From assembly GCA_913773715.1 (NCBI GenBank), contig CAJYHD010000375.1, positions 1 through 7,508 on the forward strand: a stretch of 7,508 nucleotides of DNA. The letters are read 5' to 3'. Positions 1 through 5,308 of the stretch are shown here, piece by piece. The position numbers and the translations under genes were made by a program. The DNA is from an uncultured Sphingobium sp. GTDB lineage: Bacteria; Pseudomonadota; Alphaproteobacteria; Sphingomonadales; Sphingomonadaceae. Under the pieces are notes generated by a model, which made no database searches, was not told the origin of the DNA, and saw nothing but the letters and a program-made list of their open reading frames with translations. How positions within the stretch are numbered: position 1 is the first letter of the stretch; every line of letters starts with the position of its first letter.

Positions 1-632
1 GTGTCACGCTCGTCGCCCTGCGCATTTTCGTTCAGCGTCGGTTCGGTGCGGTCGAGCCGCGTCACGGTGTCGCCATGCGTGCGGATGAAAGCGGTCAGAC
101 CCTCCGGCCCGCCGATCATCGGCAGCAGCAGGTTGGCGGCGCTATTGTCGCTGACCTCGACGGCTGCTTCGGCAAGCTCCTCCATGGTCATGCGCCCGCG
201 CTTCAGGTTTTTCTTCACCACCGGCGCATAGTCGAGAAGATCGTCCTTGCCGAAGGGGATGGTCCCTTCCAGCCCGAACTTGCCGCCTTCCGCCCCCACC
301 AGCACGGCGGCGGCTAATGGTGCCTTGAAAGTCGAACACATCGCGAAACGGTCGTCGCGATTGAAGCCGAGCAGCACCCCGCCCTTCCTGTCGACCAGCG
401 CGACGCCGAGCCTACCGCCCGTCTCCTTCTCGATCTCTGTCGGATTGCGGAGCGCCGTCACCGCCGATTGCGGGATCAGGTAGCGAGGGATGGACGACAT
501 GATGCCGTCCAGATTGCCGGTCGGGGCGGGATCGCTTTGCGTCTTCGGGGCCGCCTTCTTGGGCGCGCTCAAGGCGGGAGCTGCCAGCACCAGCGCCATC
601 GTTGCAGCCGTCAGGATGGCAAAAGGCTTCAT
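1..632 (-). CDS. class A serine beta-lactamase, C-terminus off the left edge
   Basis: Exported penicillin-binding-fold enzyme expected to hydrolyse beta-lactams in the periplasm through a serine acyl-enzyme. The 210 visible codons start at ATG 632. Residues 1-23 form a Sec signal peptide (MKPF, hydrophobic core, A-L-S-A cleavage site, no lipobox). A Pro/Lys/Ala-rich linker longer than in TEM-like enzymes precedes the domain, which begins near GGRLG (72-76). The active-site set is present: S100-T-F-K103 (Ambler S70 and K73), S161-D-N163 (Ambler 130-132), and R-L-D-R-T-E197-P-T-L-N201 carrying the deacylating Glu166 and Asn170. Cys99 (Ambler 69) precedes the serine, as in CTX-M and in several carbapenemases. 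The KTG motif and Ambler 238 lie outside the window, so spectrum cannot be judged. The start is 2 bases after the ferredoxin stop and has no clear Shine-Dalgarno, so translation is probably coupled; an in-frame GTG at 638 is an alternative start. Class assignment is firm; activity is inferred. Confidence 0.93.
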   Translation of the reverse strand, partial: MKPFAILTAATMALVLAAPALSAPKKAAPKTQSDPAPTGNLDGIMSSIPRYLIPQSAVTALRNPTEIEKETGGRLGVALVDRKGGVLLGFNRDDRFAMCSTFKAPLAAAVLVGAEGGKFGLEGTIPFGKDDLLDYAPVVKKNLKRGRMTMEELAEAAVEVSDNSAANLLLPMIGGPEGLTAFIRTHGDTVTRLDRTEPTLNENAQGDERD

Positions 633-634
633 CG

Positions 635-970
635 TCACATGCCCAGCATATTATAGGATTCCGGGGGGATGCGGACGGTCAGATGATTGAGCGCCGCATC
701 CAGCACGATCTGGCAGGCCAGGCGGCTGGTCCGCGTGGCGGCGGCGGCGAGGTCGAGCATATCCTCCTCATCTTCACTCGCGCGTGGCAGCCTGGCAAAA
801 TCCTCCGCGGCGACGATGACGTGGCAGGTGGAGCAGGCCATCTGACCCTCGCAGGTACCCTCCAGCGGTTGGCCTGCCGCCTGCGCGATGTCGAGCAGGA
901 TCGATCCGGCCTGCGCCTCCACCTCCTGCCGCTGTTCACCATCGGCGCTGATGAAGGTGACTTTGGTCAT
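635..970 (-). CDS. [2Fe-2S] ferredoxin, adrenodoxin/Fdx type
   Basis: Small cytoplasmic electron carrier of 111 residues, about the usual length for the family. The cluster ligands are C40, C46, C49 and C86, spaced C-x5-C-x2-C-x36-C, which is the vertebrate/bacterial adrenodoxin-type pattern (Isc Fdx, putidaredoxin relatives) and not the plant type. The start at 970 (MTKVTF) is chosen over GTG 991 because AGGAGA (986-981 on this strand) lies 10 bases upstream and because 991 would overlap the preceding stop. It follows the second cysteine desulfurase by 17 bases and precedes the beta-lactamase by 2. In Isc systems such a ferredoxin supplies electrons to reduce persulfide sulfur during cluster assembly, and the two adjacent desulfurases make that role likely. 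A partner for a P450 or hydroxylase is an alternative, but no such gene is visible here. Confidence 0.92.
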   Translation of the reverse strand: MTKVTFISADGEQRQEVEAQAGSILLDIAQAAGQPLEGTCEGQMACSTCHVIVAAEDFARLPRASEDEEDMLDLAAAATRTSRLACQIVLDAALNHLTVRIPPESYNMLGM

Positions 971-980
971 GTCGCAACGC

Positions 981-986
981 TCTCCT
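981..986 (-). promoter_or_regulatory. ribosome binding site fixing the ferredoxin start
   Basis: AGGAGA on the minus strand, 10 bases before ATG 970. It overlaps no coding sequence and selects the MTKVTF start over the upstream GTG at 991. Confidence 0.6.
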
Positions 987-987
987 G

Positions 988-2076
988 TCACGGCGCCGCC
1001 TGCGCGGTGGCCGCTTCGTTCAACGCCTGTGCAGCATCCTCCAGTTCGGCCAGTGTCGTGTACCGGCCAAAGCCGATCCGCACCGATCCTCGCGCCTGCG
1101 CGTCGGTCAGACCCAGCGCGCGCAGCACATGGCTAGGACGGCCGGACCCGCTTGCGCAAGCGCTTCCGAGCGAAAAAGCAACATTTCGGCAATGCGACAG
1201 CAGCCGCGCGCCGTCTATTCCGTCGCGCCGGATGTTGAGATTGCCATGGTAGCGCTGCGTCGCGCTGCCGTTGAGCGTCCAGTCGGCGAACAGCCTGCGC
1301 GCCTGTTGCCAAAGCGCTTCGACATGGGCGCGGTCGGCGTCGGCCCGCTCGCGCATCAGGCGTGCAGCGACGCCGAAGCCTGCGCAGAGGGCCGGTGACA
1401 GGGTGCCGGAGCGCAGGCCGCCCTCCTGCCCGCCACCATGGATCAACGGTGCGGGCTTGACGCCATCGCGCAGCCATAGCGCGCCGATGCCCTTTGGCCC
1501 GTGGATCTTGTGCGCGCTAATCGCGACCATGTCGCAGTCCTTGGGAATGGGCAGTCGGCCATAGCCCTGCACTGCGTCGCACAGGAACAGCGCACCTGCC
1601 GATTTCGCCATATCAGAAATGATATCAATCGGTTGAATGACACCAATCTCATTATTTGCAAGCATGGCGACGACCAGCGTTACGCCCGGCTTGATCGCCT
1701 GCCGCGCCGCGTCCAAATCGACCAGACCGCCCTTGTCGACCGGCAGGATCGTGACCGGTCGACCTGTCCATTTCAGTGTCTCAATTGTATCGAGAACGGC
1801 GGCATGTTCCGTCGCGATCGTGACGATGCCGCCCGGCGGTGCGCCCTGTATCGCGATGTTGAGCGCCTCGGTCGCACCCGACGTGAAGATGGTCCGCCCG
1901 CCCGACGGCATCAGCTTCGTCACCTCGTCACGCGCCACTTCCACCTGAGCGGCGGCGGCCCGGCCCAGGCGGTGCGCGCTGTGCGGATTGGCGAACTGAT
2001 CGCGGAGCAGTGGCACCATGGCGTCGAACGCTTCGGGCGCGAGCGGTGTCGTCGCCTGATAATCGAGATAGATCAT
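988..2076 (-). CDS. cysteine desulfurase, NifS/IscS-like (second of a tandem pair)
   Basis: PLP-dependent class V aminotransferase-fold enzyme that removes sulfur from cysteine as an enzyme persulfide for Fe-S cluster or thiolation pathways. It has 362 residues, shorter than E. coli IscS (404), mainly for lack of a long C-terminal tail. Landmarks in order: LDYQATTPL (4-12), T-E90-H91 that stacks on PLP, D167 and Q170 contacting the cofactor, S-A-H-K190 carrying the Schiff-base lysine, R223-S-G-T, and the catalytic loop GSAC307ASGSG followed by SHVLRALGL. The loop is short, as in group I desulfurases. Its ATG overlaps the stop of the preceding desulfurase (ATGA, 4 bases) with only a weak GGGTG upstream, so it is probably translated by coupling. 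The ferredoxin follows directly. Whether it serves Isc-like assembly, Suf, or tRNA thiolation cannot be told from the sequence. Confidence 0.93.
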   Translation of the reverse strand: MIYLDYQATTPLAPEAFDAMVPLLRDQFANPHSAHRLGRAAAAQVEVARDEVTKLMPSGGRTIFTSGATEALNIAIQGAPPGGIVTIATEHAAVLDTIETLKWTGRPVTILPVDKGGLVDLDAARQAIKPGVTLVVAMLANNEIGVIQPIDIISDMAKSAGALFLCDAVQGYGRLPIPKDCDMVAISAHKIHGPKGIGALWLRDGVKPAPLIHGGGQEGGLRSGTLSPALCAGFGVAARLMRERADADRAHVEALWQQARRLFADWTLNGSATQRYHGNLNIRRDGIDGARLLSHCRNVAFSLGSACASGSGRPSHVLRALGLTDAQARGSVRIGFGRYTTLAELEDAAQALNEAATAQAAP

Positions 2077-3107
2077 TGGCGCACCCGCTGCGCCATCCCA
2101 GTCCAGGCGGCAAGGAAGCGATCGACATCCGCTTCGCTGGTTTGCGGTCCGAAGCTGACGCGGATCACCTCCGCTGCGGCAGCGTCATCCCAGCCCATCG
2201 CGGTCAGCACGTGGCTGGTTTTGAGCGAGCCGGACGAGCAGGCGCTGCCCGCCGACACCGAAATGCCCGCCATGTCGAACTGGATCAATTGCGCACGCGC
2301 CGACACACCGGGCATGCGGTAGCTGGCAATGCCCGGGATACGCGGCGCGGATTTCGCGACCACCTCGCCGCCTGCTCCCTCGATCGCCGCATCGAGCCGC
2401 TGCCGCATTCCGGCTGCGCGGGGCAACCAGTCTTCGCGGGCGTCGAGCGCCGCCGCCATGCCGAGAATTGCGGGCAGGTTTTCGGTCCCGGCGCGATAGC
2501 CCTGCTCCTGTCCTCCGCTTGGTTCGATCAGCGTCAGGTCGCGGATCAGCAATGCGCCGATGCCGGGTGGACCACCGAACTTGTGCGCGCTGATCGCGAT
2601 CATGTCGGCGTTGGGCAGCGGCAGCTTGCCTGCACTTTGCGCGCAGTCGGCGAAAAGGATCGCTTCGTAGCGAGCGATCATGTCGAGCGGCTGGATTACG
2701 CCGTTTTCGTTGTTGACGTGCTGAATGGCGAGCAGCGCACCCCCGCTATCGCCGCGAGGCTTGATAAGGCCGTACGCATCCACCGCAAGCCGTTCCGCGT
2801 CCTTCGTCACGCGCAGCACGGCATCATGCTCCACGGGCGAGGTCACCACGCGCCCGGCCTTCGCTCGTGTCAGCGCGATCGCGATCGCCTCGCTGGCACC
2901 GGACGTGAAGACCACGTGCCCGTCCCAGCCGAGTGCTCTCGCAATCCGCACCCGGGCCTCTTCCAGCATCGCCCTTGCCGCACGGCCGTCGGCATGCGGG
3001 CTGGAGGGGTTCGCCCATTGCTCCAGCGCAGCCGCCATGGCGGCGCGCGCCTCTGGCAAAATAGGGGTCGTCGCGGCGTGATCGAGGTAGAGGCGGTCGG
3101 CGGCCAA
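2073..3107 (-). CDS. cysteine desulfurase, NifS/IscS-like (first of a tandem pair)
   Basis: PLP-dependent cysteine desulfurase of 344 residues. Landmarks: LYLDHAATTP (6-15), P-V-E93-H94, D154-C-A-Q157, S-A-H-K176 for the PLP lysine, R205-A-G-T-E-N, and GSAC290SSGS with the persulfide cysteine, followed by SHVL. It differs from its downstream neighbour along most of its length (AHKFGGPPG against AHKIHGPKG; RAGTEN against RSGTLS), so the pair is an old duplication and not an assembly artefact. The start is unusual. An in-frame TGA lies at 3122-3120, and the only ordinary initiation codon between it and the conserved LYLDHAATTP is TTG at 3107, without a Shine-Dalgarno. It heads the minus-strand run ending in the ferredoxin and beta-lactamase. 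Product identity is firm; the exact start is uncertain. Confidence 0.92.
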   Translation of the reverse strand: MAADRLYLDHAATTPILPEARAAMAAALEQWANPSSPHADGRAARAMLEEARVRIARALGWDGHVVFTSGASEAIAIALTRAKAGRVVTSPVEHDAVLRVTKDAERLAVDAYGLIKPRGDSGGALLAIQHVNNENGVIQPLDMIARYEAILFADCAQSAGKLPLPNADMIAISAHKFGGPPGIGALLIRDLTLIEPSGGQEQGYRAGTENLPAILGMAAALDAREDWLPRAAGMRQRLDAAIEGAGGEVVAKSAPRIPGIASYRMPGVSARAQLIQFDMAGISVSAGSACSSGSLKTSHVLTAMGWDDAAAAEVIRVSFGPQTSEADVDRFLAAWTGMAQRVRQ

Positions 3108-3120
3108 GGCGGGGATGACT

Positions 3121-3165
3121 CAATTGATTGCGGAAATGGCGGCGGCTTCTATATAAGCCCATTGC
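3121..3165. promoter_or_regulatory. AT-rich divergent promoter island
   Basis: The 141-base gap between the divergent desulfurase and hydrolase genes holds one clear AT-rich patch, TATATAAG at 3150-3157. On the plus strand TTGCGG (3128-3133) lies 16-18 bases before TATATA or TATAAG and could drive the hydrolase with a leader of about 85 bases. On the minus strand the same patch reads TTATATAG and would start transcription about 36 bases before TTG 3107, with only a poor -35 (CTGGCG, 17 bases upstream). No convincing IscR-type palindrome was found. Position is inferred from consensus resemblance only. Confidence 0.35.
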
Positions 3166-3248
3166 CGCGCCACGCCAGCACCAAGCCAGCCGCACGCGCA
3201 CCCTATCTCATCGCTGCCATCCGGCGGCCCAAAACCATAACAGGTGCC

Positions 3249-3905
3249 ATGCCCGACGTTATTTTCCCCGGTCCAGAAGGTCGCCTCGAAGGCCGCTTCA
3301 GCCCCCCACCCCGCCCGCGTGCGCCGGTCGCCATGATCCTGCATCCGCATCCGCAGGGCGGCGGTACGATGAACGACCGCATCACCCAGGCGCTCTACAA
3401 GACGTTCGTGAAGCGCGGCTTCGCGGTGCTGCGCTTCAACTTTCGCGGTGTCGGCCGCAGCCAGGGAACGTTCGATAACGGAATCGGCGAACTCAGCGAC
3501 GCCGCCGCAGCGCTCGACTGGGTACAGAGCTTCCATCCCGAAGCGCAGACGACCTGGATCGCGGGCTTCTCGTTCGGCGCTTGGATCGGCATGCAGTTGC
3601 TGATGCGCCGCCCGGAAATCCGTGGCTTCATATCGGTCGCTCCGCCCGCCAACATGTACGACTTCTCCTTCCTCGCGCCCTGCCCTTCGTCGGGCATCAT
3701 CGTGCAGGGAACGGCGGACGAAGTCGTGACGGCCAGCGCCGTGCAGAAGCTGGTGGACAAGCTGCGCACGCAGAAGGGCATCACCATTCACCATGACGAA
3801 ATCCGCGGCGCAAACCACTTCTTCGAGCATGAACTGGATCAGTTGATGAAGTCGGTCGATAATTATCTCGACATGCGGCTCTCGCCGGACTCCCCGATCC
3901 GCTGA
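3249..3905 (+). CDS. alpha/beta hydrolase, COG2945-like
   Basis: Cytoplasmic hydrolase of 218 residues, the usual size for this compact alpha/beta-hydrolase family; no signal peptide. Visible elements: strand and oxyanion region ILHPHPQGGGTM (30-41), the RFNFRGVGRSQG loop (62-73), nucleophile elbow G106-F-S108-F-G110, probable acid D157 in GTADEVV, and catalytic H190 in GANHFF. Together these form a Ser-Asp-His triad. The substrate is unknown; relatives are annotated only as predicted esterase- or dienelactone-hydrolase-like proteins. ATG 3249 is preferred because the conserved fold begins immediately after it (MPDVIFPGPEG); the ribosome site is weak (AGG 4 bases upstream). The reading frame stays open far upstream, back to 2010, but that extension is antisense to the desulfurases and is not taken as coding. 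It is divergent from the desulfurase run and ends just before a hairpin. Confidence 0.9.
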   Translation: MPDVIFPGPEGRLEGRFSPPPRPRAPVAMILHPHPQGGGTMNDRITQALYKTFVKRGFAVLRFNFRGVGRSQGTFDNGIGELSDAAAALDWVQSFHPEAQTTWIAGFSFGAWIGMQLLMRRPEIRGFISVAPPANMYDFSFLAPCPSSGIIVQGTADEVVTASAVQKLVDKLRTQKGITIHHDEIRGANHFFEHELDQLMKSVDNYLDMRLSPDSPIR

Positions 3906-3914
3906 TGGAATATG

Positions 3915-3948
3915 GGATAAGGGCTGCCGTTCGGTAGCCCTCATCCCT
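3915..3948. terminator. bidirectional hairpin terminator
   Basis: GGGATAAGGGCT (3915-3926) pairs with AGCCCTCATCCC (3937-3948), a 12-base stem with one A/C mismatch. The stem can extend inward by C-G pairs, leaving a GTTC loop. It begins 10 bases after the hydrolase stop and lies 15 bases beyond the stop of the convergent small membrane gene. There is no strong T-tract on either side, so it could act as a transcript-end stabiliser as well as a terminator. Confidence 0.65.
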
Positions 3949-3962
3949 TCGCATGGGTTCTC

Positions 3963-4154
3963 TCAACGTTGCTCCAGCGCAGGCGCGTCCGGCCCCGGTA
4001 TCGCGCTGATCGCGACATTGCCAAACATCACCAGCCCCGCGACGATCATCAACACGCCGCGCTTGGTGTCGCGTCGCTTGACCAACGTGTAGATGCCGCC
4101 ACCCGTCAGCACTACGCCTGCAAGCATCAGGGTCGAAAGGATGGTTCCGGCCAT
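3963..4154 (-). CDS. small two-helix membrane protein, function unknown
   Basis: A 63-residue protein I do not recognise by name. Residues 3-22 (hydrophobic, Gly-rich, ending TLV) and 34-51 (GVLMIVAGLVMFGNVAIS) are predicted membrane helices. They are joined by a strongly basic turn, KRRDTKRG (26-33), that would face the cytoplasm, giving a hairpin with both ends outside. The C-terminal tail (PGPDAPALEQR) is short and polar. Coding is supported by the clean hydrophobic/charged pattern, by its position between a terminator and a divergent promoter region, and by the lack of a competing ORF with sense. The ATG at 4154 has no Shine-Dalgarno. It may belong to a conserved but uncharacterised sphingomonad family; that needs a homologue search. 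Confidence 0.7.
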   Translation of the reverse strand: MAGTILSTLMLAGVVLTGGGIYTLVKRRDTKRGVLMIVAGLVMFGNVAISAIPGPDAPALEQR

Positions 4155-4160
4155 CGCTGC

Positions 4161-4189
4161 GCCATAGAGCCGCCCTTGACCGGTGGCAA
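4161..4189 (-). promoter_or_regulatory. possible promoter of the small membrane gene, leaderless type
   Basis: On the minus strand TTGCCA (4189-4184) is followed after 17 bases by TATGGC (4166-4161). The predicted transcription start then falls at or within a base of the ATG at 4154, which lacks a ribosome site, so the message could be leaderless. The -10 match is only moderate. Read on the plus strand, the same segment gives TGGCAA, 17 bases and TATGAG (4207-4212), a weak candidate for rpiB. Confidence 0.3.
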
Positions 4190-4242
4190 TCGGGATCGCC
4201 AGTCCCTATGAGGCGCGAAGAACGAATCGCCATTTGCGATTG

Positions 4243-4247
4243 AAGGA
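4243..4247 (+). promoter_or_regulatory. ribosome binding site deciding the rpiB start
   Basis: GAAGGA spans 4242-4247, with the core at 4243-4247. It lies 7 bases before ATG 4255 but only 1 base before ATG 4249, so 4255 is the likely start. Confidence 0.65.
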
Positions 4248-4254
4248 TATGCCC

Positions 4255-4695
4255 ATGAAGATCGCCCTCGCTTCCGACCATGCCGCCGTCGAATTGAAGG
4301 CGGAACTTGCCGAATGGCTGCGGGAAGAAGGTCATGAAGTGAGCGACCTTGGTCCCGCCACGGCAGATCGGGTGGATTATCCCGACTATGGCTACAAGCT
4401 CGCCGCCGCGATCGCCAACGGTTCGGCAGAGCGCGGCATCGCGCTGTGCGGATCGGGCATTGGTATCTCTATCGCGGTCAACCGCAATCCCGCGTGCCGC
4501 TGTGCGCTGGTTGGTGAGCCGTTGTCCGCTGCCCTCTCTCGCGAGCATAATGACGCCAATGTCCTTGCTATGGGTGCGCGCCTCACAGGCATCGACATGG
4601 CGAAGGCGTGCGTCACCGCCTTCCTCTCGACCCCGTTCGGTGGAGGTCGCCACGGCCCGCGCGTTGACAAGCTGTCGCACCCTGCCGATTGTTGA
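4255..4695 (+). CDS. rpiB: ribose-5-phosphate isomerase B
   Basis: Interconverts ribose 5-phosphate and ribulose 5-phosphate in the non-oxidative pentose phosphate pathway; cytoplasmic. The 146-residue length matches the RpiB/LacAB family. Family landmarks: S-D8-H9 at the N-terminal phosphate/sugar site, D41-Y-P-D in the second strand region, C65 in GIALCGSGIGISIAVNR (the general base cysteine with the anion-binding loop), H98-N-D-A-N, and the phosphate-contacting basic stretch GGRHGPRVDKL near 130-140. The start MKIALASDH is chosen for its ribosome-site spacing and its match to family N-termini. It is followed by nrdR after 42 bases on the same strand with no convincing terminator, so co-transcription is likely. 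In many alphaproteobacteria glyA lies between these two genes; it is absent here. Confidence 0.95.
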   Translation: MKIALASDHAAVELKAELAEWLREEGHEVSDLGPATADRVDYPDYGYKLAAAIANGSAERGIALCGSGIGISIAVNRNPACRCALVGEPLSAALSREHNDANVLAMGARLTGIDMAKACVTAFLSTPFGGGRHGPRVDKLSHPADC

Positions 4696-4737
4696 TCGCA
4701 ACTTTTCTGCGCCTCATTAACGGAGTTTAGCTGCCCC

Positions 4738-5199
4738 ATGCGCTGCCCCTTCTGTTCCCATGAAGACAGCCAGGTGAAGGACAGCCGTCCAACCGAAGAC
4801 AATGGTGCCATCCGCCGCCGTCGCCAGTGCGAAGCCTGCGGCGCGCGCTTCACCACGTTCGAGCGCATCCAGTTGCGCGACATCTGGGTCGTGAAGAGCG
4901 AGGGCCGCAAGGAAGCCTTCGAGCGCGACAAGCTCGCCCGCTCGATCGGCCTCGCCTGCCGCAAACGCCCTATCGATCCCAGCCGCCTCGAAAAACTGAT
5001 CTCCGGCATCCAGCGCCAACTCGAAACCAGTGGTGACAGCGAGGTTCCTGCCCGCGCGATCGGTGAAATGGTCATGGAGGGGCTGAAGCGCCTCGACAGC
5101 GTCGCCTACATCCGCTTCGCCAGCGTCTATAAGGACTTCAGCGATGCGCGGGATTTCGAGGAGTTTGCAGGGACGGTGAAGGAAGTTGGGCGGGAGTGA
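4738..5199 (+). CDS. nrdR: transcriptional repressor NrdR
   Basis: ATP/dATP-sensing repressor of ribonucleotide reductase genes, 153 residues, full length. The N-terminal zinc ribbon has C3-x2-C6 and C31-x2-C34, with the basic stretch IRRRRQ (25-30) before the second pair for DNA contact. The ATP-cone domain follows from about residue 49 ([21 protein letters not shown]) through the nucleotide-binding helices to about 139, ending in the family signature [12 protein letters not shown] (123-134). The ribosome site GGAG (4722-4725) is 12 bases upstream, somewhat far. It lies downstream of rpiB and upstream of the GIY-YIG element. No NrdR box (an AT-rich palindrome) was recognised in this window, so its targets lie elsewhere. 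Confidence 0.96.
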   Translation: MRCPFCSHEDSQVKDSRPTEDNGAIRRRRQCEACGARFTTFERIQLRDIWVVKSEGRKEAFERDKLARSIGLACRKRPIDPSRLEKLISGIQRQLETSGDSEVPARAIGEMVMEGLKRLDSVAYIRFASVYKDFSDARDFEEFAGTVKEVGRE

Positions 5200-5250
5200 G
5201 AGGGTGTTGGCTCATACCGTCCAGTCCCGTTCATCCACTGCCTTCCCGTC

Positions 5251-5278
5251 CCGTTCGGCCTGAGCGAAGTCGAAGGCC
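5251..5278 (+). repeat. 28-base hairpin repeat, left copy
   Basis: Structure: head CCGTTC (5251-5256), stem arm GGCCT (5257-5261), loop GAGCGAAGTCGA (5262-5273), stem arm AGGCC (5274-5278). It matches the reverse complement of 5606-5633 at 26 of 28 positions. Both differences fall in the stem and compensate each other. The identity stops sharply at both edges. Repeats of this general form are, as I recall, common between genes in Sphingomonadales; copy number in this genome cannot be seen here. Confidence 0.9.
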
Positions 5279-5308
5279 CCAGCCAAATGAGACGAGGCAA
5301 CTGCCGCC

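Noticed and set aside
602..1252. Plus-strand frame of 216 codons over the ferredoxin and desulfurase
   Set aside because: No recognisable motif; it mirrors strongly supported minus-strand genes.
2010..3248. Plus-strand frame open from 2010 and continuous with the alpha/beta hydrolase
   Set aside because: It is antisense to the two desulfurases and its translation is Arg/His-rich without domain features; the hydrolase family N-terminus fits ATG 3249.
3108..3248. IscR/Irr-type operator upstream of the desulfurases
   Set aside because: Read on both strands; no palindrome close to the known consensus was found.
3120..3944. Long minus-strand frame across the hydrolase gene
   Set aside because: Composition is typical of an antisense shadow of a GC-rich gene; the plus strand carries an intact hydrolase with its triad.
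4690..4706. GTTG-ATCG-CAAC followed by TTTT after rpiB as a terminator
   Set aside because: The stem is only 4 bp and nrdR follows closely on the same strand, so termination there is not convincing.
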